A DNA stretch of 64,000 bases from Clostridia bacterium (GTDB lineage: Bacteria; Bacillota; Clostridia; Christensenellales; Borkfalkiaceae). The notes beneath the pieces are model-generated. The model did not search any database. It was not told where the DNA came from and was given only the letters and a program-made list of their open reading frames with translations. The translations under genes were made by a program, and so were the position numbers. Positions 34,448-43,475 of the stretch are shown piece by piece (position 1 is the first letter of the stretch; every line of letters begins with the position of its first letter). The DNA is taken from contig JAFVUV010000006.1 of the NCBI GenBank assembly GCA_017502525.1, positions 1 through 64,000 of the forward strand. The letters are read 5' to 3'.

Positions 34448-36058
34448 ATGTATAAATATACTCAAGAACAACTTGATTCAATGAAAAAGGTCGAAGCGAC
34501 CAGAGAAGCAAGACTTAAAAATTTGTTCGCAAGAATGACCGCTGAAGAAAAGCAAACGGTTTTACAAGAAAATCACCCTGACTATATCACTTCTGCTTAT
34601 GAAGAATTGAAAGTTGGTCCTAACAAGGGCGGTAAGGTATTGCACGAACTCGCTGACCTTTTACAAGGTAAATCTAGAGTTTTAGATATGGATATTGATT
34701 TATCTAAACCCGACTACGACGTTGACGTTTTGGTTATCGGTGGTGGTGGCGCAGGTTCTTCTGCTGCTATCGAAGCGGATAATGCAGGCGCAAAAGTTAT
34801 GATGGTAACTAAACTTCGTATCGGTGACGCTAACACAATGATGGCTGAAGGTGGTATTCAAGCGGCTGATAAACCCAACGATAGCCCGGCTATTCACTAT
34901 CTTGACGCTTTCGGTGGCGGACACTTTGCTGCTAAACACGAACTTTTATATAAACTCGTAAACGAAGCACCTGATGCTATCAAATGGCTTAACGAACTCG
35001 GCGTTATGTTCGATAAAGAATCAGACGGCACAATGATTACCACACACGGTGGCGGTACTTCAAGAAAACGTATGCACGCTTGTAAGGACTATTCTGGCGC
35101 AGAAATTATGAGAACGCTTCGTGACGAAGTATTGAACAGGGGTATCCCCGTTGTAGACTTTACCGCAGCTATCGAAATCATTAAAGATACCGAAGGTAAG
35201 GCTGCAGGTGCGGTTCTTCTCAATATGGAAACCAAAGATATCTACGTTGCAAAAGCAAAAACCGTTATTATCGCAACGGGTGGTGCTGGCAGACTTCACT
35301 ATCAAGGTTTCCCAACCTCTAACCACTACGGCGCAACCGCTGACGGCTTGGTATTAGGTTATAGAGCAGGTGCAAAACTTCTTTATGCTGATACTCTTCA
35401 ATATCATCCCACGGGCGTTGCCGAACCTACTCAAATTTTCGGTGCACTCGTTACCGAAAAAGTACGTTCACTTGGTGCGCAACTCGTAAATAAAGACGGT
35501 GAAGCGTTCGTTTACTCACTTGAAACCCGTGACGTAACTGCATCTTCTATCATTAGAGAATGTAAAAAACGTGACAACGGTATTAAAACGACTGATGGCG
35601 AAGGCGTATGGCTTGATACACCTATGATTGATATGATTGGTGGCGAAGGCACTATTGAAAAACGTATTCCCGCAATGCTCCGTATGTTCGGTAAGTACGG
35701 CATTGATATAAGAAAAGACCCGATTTTAGTTTATCCGACGCTCCACTATCAAAACGGTGGATTAGATATTTCAGCAGACGGCATGACCACTACCGTTCCT
35801 AACTTGTTCGTAGCAGGTGAGGCTGTTGGGGGAATTCACGGCAGAAACAGACTTATGGGCAACTCACTTCTAGACATTATCGTATTTGGTAGAAACGCAG
35901 GTAAGAGCGTAGGTAAGATTTATAAAGATATCGAAGTTAAGGAATTAACGCTTGACCACGTTAAAGCGTTTGACAAAGAGCTTAAAGACGCAGGTATCAA
36001 CGCAACTAAACTTTCACCTCAATTATTACCTAATTACACCAAACAACCTTCTATTTAA
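34448..36058 (+). CDS. frdA: Fumarate reductase-like flavoprotein subunit
   Basis: A 536-residue FAD protein of the FrdA/SdhA/NadB family. After a ~90-residue N-terminal extension comes the FAD motif VIGGGGAGSS (96-105). Residues equivalent to the fumarate reductase active site are kept: His320 in QYHPTG, Arg361 in TRDVTAS (proton donor), His433 in LHYQNGG and Arg468 in NRLMGNSL. The His that binds FAD covalently in membrane FrdA is replaced (ANTMMAEGG), so FAD is probably non-covalent. The C-terminal helical domain is short. Fumarate is the best guess. Other enoates are possible. Confidence 0.85.
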   Translation: MYKYTQEQLDSMKKVEATREARLKNLFARMTAEEKQTVLQENHPDYITSAYEELKVGPNKGGKVLHELADLLQGKSRVLDMDIDLSKPDYDVDVLVIGGGGAGSSAAIEADNAGAKVMMVTKLRIGDANTMMAEGGIQAADKPNDSPAIHYLDAFGGGHFAAKHELLYKLVNEAPDAIKWLNELGVMFDKESDGTMITTHGGGTSRKRMHACKDYSGAEIMRTLRDEVLNRGIPVVDFTAAIEIIKDTEGKAAGAVLLNMETKDIYVAKAKTVIIATGGAGRLHYQGFPTSNHYGATADGLVLGYRAGAKLLYADTLQYHPTGVAEPTQIFGALVTEKVRSLGAQLVNKDGEAFVYSLETRDVTASSIIRECKKRDNGIKTTDGEGVWLDTPMIDMIGGEGTIEKRIPAMLRMFGKYGIDIRKDPILVYPTLHYQNGGLDISADGMTTTVPNLFVAGEAVGGIHGRNRLMGNSLLDIIVFGRNAGKSVGKIYKDIEVKELTLDHVKAFDKELKDAGINATKLSPQLLPNYTKQPSI

Positions 36059-36093
36059 GAGAGTGTATTAAAACAATAATATATAACGATTAT

Positions 36094-36117
36094 ACCCGAC
36101 GGTTAATGCCGTCGGGT
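36094..36117. terminator. Hairpin after the redox operon
   Basis: acccgacgg pairs with ccgtcgggt around ttaatg. No T run follows, so it may stabilise the mRNA end or only partly terminate before the exchanger gene. Confidence 0.5.
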
Positions 36118-36175
36118 AAAAGACTGTTATAACAAGAAAAAGGGAATTGATGAAATTTTTTTAGGAGAGTAAAAA

Positions 36176-37525
36176 ATGGAAAATCAAAAAAAGAAAAGCC
36201 TTAAATGGCTTTGGATTGCTATTGCTTTGGTTGTCGTTGCTGGTATCGGCGTATGGTGTGGACTTAACGCGAAAATAACTGATGCCGACAAAGGCACGTT
36301 GAACGTATTCGGTTTACCTGCACTTTTGACCGGATTATTCATTATAACTGCTTTAGGTTATCTTTTAGGTAGAATTACCGTTAAAGGTGTTAACTTAGGC
36401 ACGGCAGGCGTTTTCTTGGTTGCTATATTGTTCGGCTACCTTTGTACGCTAATCCCTTCTGATTTGCCCGTATTAGGCAGTCTTCACTTATCAGCAGGCG
36501 TTGGCAATACCGTTTATTATAAAAGCGTTATTCAAAACGTTGGTTTAGTTCTTTTTGTTGGGTCTGTTGGTTTTATTGCTGGACCTAAGTTCTTTAGAGA
36601 TTTAAAAAAGAACTTCAAAACCTATATTTTTATGGGTGTTGTAATCATTGCAATCGGTGCTGCTCTTGCTGTTGTATTTACGCTTGTTTCGCCTTACGGC
36701 TCAGATTTCTGGGCAGGTATTTTGTCTGGCTCACTCACTACGACACCTGGTTACTCTGCTGCTCAAGAAGCGATGAAGGCAATGGGATTAAGTGATACTT
36801 TAGTAACTATCGGACATGCAATTGCATATCCTTTCGGTGTTATCGGTGTCGTTTTATTCGTTCAACTTCTTCCTAGATTTGTTAAAGCTGATATGAATTA
36901 CGAAAGAAGTTTGTTAAAACCCGAAGTTTTAGCCGCAACCGAAAAGAAAGAAGAAAAGAAACTTTTTGTATGTGACGATTTTGGTTTTACGCCTTTAGCA
37001 CTTGCAATCGTAAGCGGTCTTATCCTTGGAGGAATTAAGATTCCGTTATTTAGTGGAGTAAACTTCTCACTTGGAACTACGGGTGGCGTTCTTATTATGT
37101 GCTTGGTATTCGGTCACTTTGGTAGAATCGGTAAACTTTCTTTGGAAATTCCTGCGGCAACCGTAAAAACTTTAAAAGAATTAGGTCTAATGTTGTTCCT
37201 TATTGGTGCTGGTGTAGACGGAGGTGTTAGCCTTGTATCTGCAATCGGTAACGACGGAGCAATCGTTGCTTGGGGATTTGTTGGTGGTGTAGCTATGACA
37301 ATCGTTCCTATGATTGTTGGATTCTTCTTAGGTAAATATGTATTGAAATTACCACTTCTTAACAACCTTGGTTCAATTACCGGTGGTATGACTTCAACCC
37401 CCGCGCTTGGAACTTTGATTTCAACCGCAGAAACGGATGACGTTGCAGGCGCATACGCTTCAACCTATCCTATAGCATTAGTGCTTATAGTTATTGCTTG
37501 TAACTTATTAGTTAACTTGCTATAA
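36176..37525 (+). CDS. AspT/YidE/SucE-like exchanger
   Basis: A 449-residue membrane protein with about 10-12 spans of the aspartate:alanine exchanger family. The duplicated family motif is seen in GILSGSLTTTPGYSAAQEAM and SITGGMTSTPALGTLISTAE. Between the halves lies a charged loop (about 240-270) without the TrkA-C domains of some members. The family includes AspT and the succinate exporter SucE. Location directly after the fumarate reductase genes makes succinate or another C4-dicarboxylate the likely cargo. It has its own AGGAG site and is about 120 bp from frdA. Confidence 0.85.
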   Translation: MENQKKKSLKWLWIAIALVVVAGIGVWCGLNAKITDADKGTLNVFGLPALLTGLFIITALGYLLGRITVKGVNLGTAGVFLVAILFGYLCTLIPSDLPVLGSLHLSAGVGNTVYYKSVIQNVGLVLFVGSVGFIAGPKFFRDLKKNFKTYIFMGVVIIAIGAALAVVFTLVSPYGSDFWAGILSGSLTTTPGYSAAQEAMKAMGLSDTLVTIGHAIAYPFGVIGVVLFVQLLPRFVKADMNYERSLLKPEVLAATEKKEEKKLFVCDDFGFTPLALAIVSGLILGGIKIPLFSGVNFSLGTTGGVLIMCLVFGHFGRIGKLSLEIPAATVKTLKELGLMLFLIGAGVDGGVSLVSAIGNDGAIVAWGFVGGVAMTIVPMIVGFFLGKYVLKLPLLNNLGSITGGMTSTPALGTLISTAETDDVAGAYASTYPIALVLIVIACNLLVNLL

Positions 37526-37540
37526 TAGAATATAAAACAA

Positions 37541-37577
37541 AGCCCCTCGGCAAAATTGCCGAGGGGCTTATTTTTTT
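37541..37577. terminator. Bidirectional terminator
   Basis: agcccctcggca pairs with tgccgaggggct, then a T run, between convergent genes. Confidence 0.9.
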
Positions 37578-37611
37578 GTTGATTAAATTTTTATTGTTGA
37601 TTAATGTTAAA

Positions 37612-39045
37612 TTAATTTTTATTTTCTAATGCGTTTACAGCACCAATAATGTCGGTATGTATTGAAAGTCTGCCGTGTTTATCAATCTTGAGTTTATTTA
37701 CGTCGCCGTGGGTTAAACAACCAGCACCGCCAACACAACCGCCAACGCACGCCATACCTTCAATAAAGTTACCGTCAAGCACGCGCTTTGTAGCCTTAAG
37801 AAGAGCAACTCGACAAGCGTCAATACCGTCGCAAGGCACGGCTTTAAGGTCAAACCCTTCGATACCGTGTTCTTTTATGCCTTCGGCTACCGCTTCGGAT
37901 AGACCGCAACTTCTTGCGAATATTCTGCCGTAGTAAGATGCGTCTGAAATATCTTCTTCTTCAAGATTGTTGATTTCTAAATCTTTGCTATCGAATAATG
38001 CTTGTAACTCTTCAAACGTGATAACGCTGTCAACGTAAGGAGCAACGTCGTCGTTTTTAAATTCCATTTTCTTTGCCGTGCAAGGCCCGATAAACACAAC
38101 TTTTGCCGTTGGGTCTTCGTCTTTAATGCGTTTAGCAATAGTTGCCATAGGCGATAGGTTGTGCGAAATAAACTCTGATAAGTCGGGGAATTGCTTTTTA
38201 ACGTAAGATACGAAAGCGGGGCAACAACTACTTGTTAAAAATCCTTTTTCGGCAAGTTCTTTTGCTTCTGAAAGTGCAACCAAGTCTGCGCCGAGCGCTG
38301 CTTCAACTATGTCGTAAAAACCTAATTTTTTAATACCCGTTAAAACTTGACCTAACTTAGCGTAAACGAATTGACTTGCAATTGACGGCGCAACTACTGC
38401 GTAAACTTTATAACGTGAATTTTCTTCACTATCTTTAATCATATTTATAACGTTTAATATGTAAGATTTATCGTTAATTGCACCCCAAGGGCATTGATAA
38501 ACGCACGCACCACAAGAAATACACTTTTCGTCGTTAATTTTAGCCGCTTTATTTTCGTTCATAGAAATTGCTTTGACTTTACAAGCCTGTTCGCAAGGGC
38601 GCTTATGGTTTATAATCGCGCTGTAAGGGCAAACTTTTGCGCATAAACCACACTCAACGCATTTATCTTTATCAATGTGTGCTTTTTGGTTAGCGTCAAT
38701 GGTGATTGCGCCTTTTTTACAAACGTCTTCGCAACGGTGTGCAAGACAACCTCTGCATGCGCCCGTAACTTCGTAACCACCCATAGGGCATTCGTCGCAC
38801 GCGATATCAATAACTTCAATAACGTTCTTGTTTTCGGGATTACCACCCATAGCAAGCTTAACCCTTTCGCTAACGATTGCTTGTTCTTTATAAATACAAC
38901 AACGCATAGTGGGGGTTTTGCCCGGAACGATAATTTTAGGTATGTTCATAAGGTTTTCAGTCAATGTGCCTTGCCAAGCGTATCTTGCAACTTCTCTTAA
39001 AACCTTATACTTTAAATGCTGTACTTTAGTGTCAAAAATTCTCAT
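37612..39045 (-). CDS. [FeFe] hydrogenase, group B-like
   Basis: A 477-residue protein. Ferredoxin-type cysteines (CRGCLAHRCEDVC, CVECGLCAKVCP and CISCGACVYQCP between residues 97 and 185) precede the H-cluster domain. Its three H-cluster motifs are TSSCCPAF (271-278), PCTAKK (321-326) and CVGGCVGGAGC (433-443). The size and the Cys-rich N terminus match group B monomeric hydrogenases, thought to exchange electrons between ferredoxin and H+. It could recycle ferredoxin reduced by the Hdr-Flx complex (inference). The LysR gene lies 16 bp upstream on the same strand, so the two form one transcript. Maturases HydEFG are not in the window. Confidence 0.9.
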   Translation of the reverse strand: MRIFDTKVQHLKYKVLREVARYAWQGTLTENLMNIPKIIVPGKTPTMRCCIYKEQAIVSERVKLAMGGNPENKNVIEVIDIACDECPMGGYEVTGACRGCLAHRCEDVCKKGAITIDANQKAHIDKDKCVECGLCAKVCPYSAIINHKRPCEQACKVKAISMNENKAAKINDEKCISCGACVYQCPWGAINDKSYILNVINMIKDSEENSRYKVYAVVAPSIASQFVYAKLGQVLTGIKKLGFYDIVEAALGADLVALSEAKELAEKGFLTSSCCPAFVSYVKKQFPDLSEFISHNLSPMATIAKRIKDEDPTAKVVFIGPCTAKKMEFKNDDVAPYVDSVITFEELQALFDSKDLEINNLEEEDISDASYYGRIFARSCGLSEAVAEGIKEHGIEGFDLKAVPCDGIDACRVALLKATKRVLDGNFIEGMACVGGCVGGAGCLTHGDVNKLKIDKHGRLSIHTDIIGAVNALENKN

Positions 39046-39061
39046 AATATATCCTTATAAA

Positions 39062-39988
39062 TCAATTAAAATATTTGCGTTTAGCATTGCCGATTTTATT
39101 TATAAATTCTTGGTCTAATTTAGTTAAATGATATTTTTTTCTATAAATTAAAACGTCTTTATAAGTTTTAGTGTTAAAACTGCATTTTTTTTCAACAAGA
39201 TTGAACTTGTCCTTTAAGTCTTGTGGAATAGGCGAAACCCACATAAAAGTATTTGGCACTTGTTCAAGCAGGGTAAATTGCACTCCCCGTTCAAAAACCA
39301 TTATGCGTTTTTTAGAAAATTCCGAAAGTTCGGCTCTTTTAACGTCAATTAGTGGTAAAGATGGAACGTATGGGTCGCCGTGCGTAATTTCAATACAACC
39401 AGCCAAATCCTCAGCAACGATATTTTCTTTATCGGCTAGCGGATTGTTTTTATTAACCGCCATTAAATAGGAAAACTCGTTAAGCGTTTCGTAGTTAAGT
39501 TTTTTCTCGTCAAACAACGTTTGGAAATATTTTTCAAAAGTGCTTTGATAACGAACGATACCTAAATCGTATTCTTCTTTAACCACGCTAATAATCGAGC
39601 GCATAGAGTTGGTTTCTTTGTAAACAATTTCAGCAGAAGAAGACGGGTCCAACTCTTTAGAAAACTCCGCAAAAGCGTAAGAAAAATAGCTTGCCCTTGG
39701 TACGCAAACCGAAAGGCGCAATTTTTTCTCGTTACGCGTTTCATAAATGGATTCAATTTTTTTAATTTGAGCAAGTGCGTTTTTAGCGTAAAGCAAAAAT
39801 TCTTCGCCGTCAATAGTGATTTCCAAACCTTTTGAAGAACGCTTAAAAATTTTTATCTTCAAATCACTCTCCAACGCCTTGATGGCACGGCTTAAATTGG
39901 GCTGGGACGTGTAAAGATTTTCCGCCGCTTTGCTGATTGAACGGGTGTTAGCCACTTCAACCGCGTATTTCATATGAAGAATATTCAT
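39062..39988 (-). CDS. LysR family transcriptional regulator
   Basis: A 308-residue LysR-type regulator. The helix-turn-helix is NTRSISKAAENLYTSQPNLS in the first 30 residues and is followed by a substrate-binding domain. It is encoded directly upstream of the hydrogenase gene in the same direction, which is unusual, since LysR regulators are more often divergent. It may regulate the hydrogenase or the nearby redox operon. Confidence 0.93.
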   Translation of the reverse strand: MNILHMKYAVEVANTRSISKAAENLYTSQPNLSRAIKALESDLKIKIFKRSSKGLEITIDGEEFLLYAKNALAQIKKIESIYETRNEKKLRLSVCVPRASYFSYAFAEFSKELDPSSSAEIVYKETNSMRSIISVVKEEYDLGIVRYQSTFEKYFQTLFDEKKLNYETLNEFSYLMAVNKNNPLADKENIVAEDLAGCIEITHGDPYVPSLPLIDVKRAELSEFSKKRIMVFERGVQFTLLEQVPNTFMWVSPIPQDLKDKFNLVEKKCSFNTKTYKDVLIYRKKYHLTKLDQEFINKIGNAKRKYFN

Positions 39989-40039
39989 AAAACCCCTTTA
40001 TCAAAACTTTACTGTTATATAGACCACTCTTTTTTATTC

Positions 40040-40068
40040 AGTATAACATATTTAATATGTAAATTCAA
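40040..40068 (-). promoter_or_regulatory. Promoter of the lysR-hydrogenase unit
   Basis: On the minus strand TTGAAT (40063-40068), 17-bp spacer, TATACT (40040-40045). A palindromic acatatttaatatgt lies in the spacer and may be a regulator site. Confidence 0.6.
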
Positions 40069-40229
40069 GTGTTTTTATTGTTAAAATTATCGAAACCGCA
40101 ATGTAAATTTTAGTAAAAAACACGTTTGTTTTTTGTAACGATAAAGGCTTAAAATTGATATATTTTTATTGATTTTTTAATTTAGAAATATTAAAAATGA
40201 AGAAAGTTTAAATTAAACGTGAAAAACAT

Positions 40230-40258
40230 TTGACAAATTGGTGATTATATTGTATTAT
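40230..40258 (+). promoter_or_regulatory. Promoter of infC-rpmI-rplT
   Basis: TTGACA (40230-40235), 17-bp spacer, TATTAT (40253-40258). Confidence 0.85.
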
Positions 40259-40264
40259 ATTAAG

Positions 40265-40392
40265 GCTTAAAGAAGAAGTTACCCTTCTCGCCGACGGCAA
40301 TGCTAATCGGCTCAATACTAAAAAGTTCAGCATTTTGCTGGTGATTTTGTGTATTATTTGGGTTGCTTAACGATTAAGCAACCCGTTTTTTT
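40265..40392 (+). promoter_or_regulatory. Probable L20-type leader RNA with attenuator
   Basis: The ~130-base leader before infC holds paired segments and ends with a perfect terminator: gggttgcttaa (40360-40370) pairs with ttaagcaaccc (40374-40384), followed by a T run. Leaders at this place in Firmicutes bind ribosomal protein L20 and stop transcription when L20 is in excess. The assignment rests on position and the terminator, not on a covariance search. Confidence 0.75.
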
Positions 40393-40448
40393 ATGGTATG
40401 TCCGTTGGCACGCCAACGTTGATAAATATTATTGAGAGGTATAAAACC

Positions 40449-40961
40449 ATTAAACAGGAACATCAAATTAACGCAGAAATTCGCGATAAAGAAGTGCGCC
40501 TTATCGGCGAAGAGGGTGAACAACTCGGAATAATGTCTTCACGCGAAGCGTTGAGAATCGCAGAAGAAGCAGGTCTTGACTTGGTGAAAATTTCACCTAA
40601 CGCAAATCCGCCCGTATGCAAAGTTATGAACTATGGCAAATATTTGTTCGAACTTAAAAAGAAGGCGAAAGAAGCAAAGAAGAACCAAAAAGTCGTTGAA
40701 GTTAAAGAAGTTGGCTTGTCAATGACCATTGACGTGGGCGACCTTAACATTAAGGCAAAGCAAACGCAAAAGTTCTTAACTGCGGGAAATAAAGTTAAAG
40801 TGTCAATTAGATTGCGCGGTAGACAAATGGCACACGCAGAACTTGCAATCGACGTTATGAAAAGATTTTTCGAACTCGTTAAAGATTGTGGAGTTATGGA
40901 AAAGCAACCGCTTACCGAAGGCAGAAACATTTGGATGATGTTAGCACCGGTAAAAGCGTAA
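40449..40961 (+). CDS. infC: Translation initiation factor IF-3
   Basis: IF-3 binds the 30S subunit and checks the start codon. With a start at ATT 40449 the protein has 170 residues, the normal length, and begins KQEHQINAEIRDKEVRLIG after the initiator. A GAGAGGT site ends 8 bp before this ATT. An ATG at 40398 would add 17 unrelated residues, has no ribosome-binding site and lies on the edge of the leader terminator. An AUU start is the known autoregulatory device of infC. The domain GIMSSREALRIAEEAGLDLV and the C-terminal half are intact. Confidence 0.9.
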   Translation: MKQEHQINAEIRDKEVRLIGEEGEQLGIMSSREALRIAEEAGLDLVKISPNANPPVCKVMNYGKYLFELKKKAKEAKKNQKVVEVKEVGLSMTIDVGDLNIKAKQTQKFLTAGNKVKVSIRLRGRQMAHAELAIDVMKRFFELVKDCGVMEKQPLTEGRNIWMMLAPVKA

Positions 40962-40997
40962 TCTTAAATATATAAAAAACAAACGGAGGATATAATT

Positions 40998-41195
40998 ATG
41001 CCTAAAATGAAAACTAAAAGCGCGGCTAAAAAACGTTTCAGAGTAACCGCAACCGGCAAGATTAAAAGAGCTTGCTCTGGTAAGAACCACATTTTAACCA
41101 AGAAAGACAGAAAGAGAAAGAACAACCTTTGTGCAGGTGCATACGTTGACAGCACTCAACAAAAGACCGTTCAAACGCTCATTTACAACAAGTAA
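40998..41195 (+). CDS. rpmI: 50S ribosomal protein L35
   Basis: 65 residues beginning [20 protein letters not shown], typical of L35, and strongly basic. Second gene of the infC operon, with a GGAGG site. Confidence 0.98.
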   Translation: MPKMKTKSAAKKRFRVTATGKIKRACSGKNHILTKKDRKRKNNLCAGAYVDSTQQKTVQTLIYNK

Positions 41196-41213
41196 TCATA
41201 AGGAGATTGAATT

Positions 41214-41564
41214 ATGCGTATTAAAAGAGGAGTTAACGCTGTTAAAAAGCGTAGAAAAATATTAAAACTTGCAAAGGGTTATTTCGGTGGCAGAAGCAAA
41301 AGATATAGAGTAGCCCGTGAAGCCGTTATGAAGGCTCAAAAATATGCTTACATTGGTAGAAAAGCAAAGAAAAGAGATTTCCGTTCACTTTGGATTGCTC
41401 GTATCAACGCAGCAGCTAGACTTAACGGACTTTCTTACAGCAAATTAATGTTCGGTCTTAAGAAGGCTGGCATCGAACTCAATAGAAAAGTTCTTGCTGA
41501 AATCGCTGTTTCTGATGCAGCAGCTTTCACCGCACTTTGCGAAAAAGCAAAAGCTAATATCTAA
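41214..41564 (+). CDS. rplT: 50S ribosomal protein L20
   Basis: 116 residues with the L20 signature [20 protein letters not shown] and [17 protein letters not shown]. It assembles 23S rRNA and represses its own operon through the leader. It lies 18 bp after rpmI. A weak hairpin (41572-41602) follows. Confidence 0.98.
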   Translation: MRIKRGVNAVKKRRKILKLAKGYFGGRSKRYRVAREAVMKAQKYAYIGRKAKKRDFRSLWIARINAAARLNGLSYSKLMFGLKKAGIELNRKVLAEIAVSDAAAFTALCEKAKANI

Positions 41565-41571
41565 TTCACTT

Positions 41572-41602
41572 AAAGCCTACCTTGATTAAAAGATAGGCTT
41601 TA
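41572..41602 (+). terminator. Weak terminator-like hairpin after rplT
   Basis: aaagccta pairs with taggcttt across a 14-base loop. The T run is poor, so read-through to the methyltransferase gene is possible. Confidence 0.4.
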
Positions 41603-41657
41603 ATTAAAGGGCTTAATTTTTCGACCCCTACACGCGAACGCGCTATTTAGTATAGAG

Positions 41658-42398
41658 ATGATAACGTCAAAACAAAATTCTTTAATTAAAGAAATCCGTT
41701 CTTTATCGGATAAAAAATTCCGTGATAAACTTAACCTCTACGTTGTTGAAGGTAAAAAACTCGTATGCGAAGCGGTAGAATTAAAACTACCCGTATACGT
41801 TGTTATCGGCACGGAAAAGGCGCTTGCTGAACTATCGTTTGACGGTGTTAGGGTGGAAACGGTTACCGAAGAAGTTTTATCTTCGGTTAGCGCAGAAGTA
41901 ACGCCTCAGGGTGTGATGGCTGTTATACGCAAGCCCGAAAACGATTTGGTTAAACCTGAAAAAAGTTGCATTTTACTTGACGGTGTTTCCGACCCTGCAA
42001 ACGTTGGCGCGATTATAAGAACAGCCGCTGCGAGTGGGTATAACACGGTTTACACTACTGATGATTGCGCAGACCCTTTTTCACAAAAAGCCGTAAGGTC
42101 AAGTATGAGCGGGGTGTTCCGCGTCAAAATCGTTCGCGCAAGTAGAGAAAAACTGCTTTCTATAATAGATAAACCTTTTATCGTTGCCGATATGGATGGG
42201 GAAAGCATTTATCAAACCAAAGTCAACGGCGATTTTTGTTTGGTTATTGGTAACGAAGGACACGGCGTTTCGGATTTGTTTAGAGAAAAAGCAACAAAAG
42301 TAGTAAGTATCCCTATGGCAAATGGAGTGGAAAGTTTAAACGCATCCGTATCTGCTGGATTACTTATGTACGGGTTAAAAAATCAAAGCGAAATTTAA
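41658..42398 (+). CDS. TrmH/SpoU family RNA methyltransferase
   Basis: A 246-residue SPOUT methyltransferase. An N-terminal substrate-binding part (ITSKQNSLIKEIRSLSDKKF) is followed by the knotted domain with motif 1 LDGVSDPANVGAIIRTA, motif 2 LVIGNEGHGVS and motif 3 IPMANGVESLNASVSAGLL. It adds 2'-O-methyl groups to rRNA or tRNA. No clear ribosome-binding site precedes the ATG. The yebC gene follows after 32 bp. Confidence 0.93.
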   Translation: MITSKQNSLIKEIRSLSDKKFRDKLNLYVVEGKKLVCEAVELKLPVYVVIGTEKALAELSFDGVRVETVTEEVLSSVSAEVTPQGVMAVIRKPENDLVKPEKSCILLDGVSDPANVGAIIRTAAASGYNTVYTTDDCADPFSQKAVRSSMSGVFRVKIVRASREKLLSIIDKPFIVADMDGESIYQTKVNGDFCLVIGNEGHGVSDLFREKATKVVSIPMANGVESLNASVSAGLLMYGLKNQSEI

Positions 42399-42430
42399 TA
42401 GATTATTACTTGAATTAAGGAGAGATAAAT

Positions 42431-43168
42431 ATGTCAGGACACAGTCACGCAGCCAACATTGCCGCTAAAAAGGCAAAGACCGATGCTGTAAAAGGAAAAA
42501 TATTCACTAAGGTTGGTAGGGAAATTGCAGTTGCTGCAAAATCTAACCCCGACCCTGAAACTAATAGTAAACTTGCCGACGCTATTGCTAAAGCTAAAGC
42601 GGTTAATATGCCTAACGATAATATTAAAAGATGTATAGCAAAAGCATCAGGCGAACTCAACGGCGACAATTACGAAGAATTAACTTACGAAGGTTACGGC
42701 CCTGCAGGTAGTGCAGTTATTATTAAAACGCTAACCGACAACAAAAACCGTACGGTAGATTACGTTCGTACTGCGATGAGGAAACACGGCGGTTCACTCG
42801 GTAACGCAGGTTGCGTATCGTTCACCTTCTCAAATATGGGAATTATCGTTATTGAAAGAACCCCCGACCTTGAAGAAGACGTTGTTATGGAATATGCGCT
42901 TGATGCTGGTGCAGACGATTTTATCGCAGAAGACGATGCTTTCGTAGTGCACACGTCTGTTTCGGCTTTCTCCGAAGTAAGAAAATATCTTGAAGCCAAA
43001 GGACTTAACTTCTTTGAAGCGCAAGTAGAAATGGTTCCACAAAACAAAATCACGTTAGAAGGGGATGACCTTGCGAAATTCCAAAGATTAGTTGATGCGC
43101 TTGAAGACCTTGATGACGTTCAAAACGTTTATCACAACGTTGAACTTCCTGAAGAAGAGGAAGAATAA
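42431..43168 (+). CDS. YebC/PmpR family regulatory protein
   Basis: A 245-residue protein with the family start MSGHSHAANIAAKKAKTDA and the conserved GYGPAGSAVIIKTLTDNKNR. YebC proteins bind DNA as regulators, and some help ribosomes pass proline stretches. The ruvCAB genes come after one intervening gene, matching the yebC-ruv neighbourhood common in bacteria. Confidence 0.96.
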   Translation: MSGHSHAANIAAKKAKTDAVKGKIFTKVGREIAVAAKSNPDPETNSKLADAIAKAKAVNMPNDNIKRCIAKASGELNGDNYEELTYEGYGPAGSAVIIKTLTDNKNRTVDYVRTAMRKHGGSLGNAGCVSFTFSNMGIIVIERTPDLEEDVVMEYALDAGADDFIAEDDAFVVHTSVSAFSEVRKYLEAKGLNFFEAQVEMVPQNKITLEGDDLAKFQRLVDALEDLDDVQNVYHNVELPEEEEE

Positions 43169-43259
43169 TTAATAAACGAATAAATTTGCTTTATTTGCAG
43201 ATAATTAATTTTGTCGGCGGTAAGGCAATTTTATTATCCGCAAAATTACCGTAAAATTA

Positions 43260-43355
43260 CTGCCGTTTAAATATTTTCGTTTAAATAACGGCAGAAAAAG
43301 TTTTTTTCCGCCTTTGTTTAGGCGGAAAAGGAAGGACGCATTTTGCGTCCTTTTT
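43260..43355 (+). terminator. Three tandem hairpins after yebC
   Basis: Stems: ctgccgtt/aacggcag (43260-43294), ttttccgcc/ggcggaaaa (43305-43329), and aaggacgca/tgcgtcctt (43332-43352) with a T run. The last is a standard terminator. The other two may protect the mRNA end or act as further terminators. Confidence 0.75.
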
Positions 43356-43475
43356 GCATTAAAACAAGTTTTTAATAATTGATTATTAAATGTAGAAAAA
43401 ATTTTTGTTAAAATTAAGAAATTTTCAATTAAAATATGATAATATATTATAGACGATAATATTGAAGGAGTAAAT

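Noticed and set aside
36118..36175. Riboswitch before the AspT/SucE-like gene
   Set aside because: The gap after the hairpin is too short and has no paired structure beyond the 24-bp hairpin.
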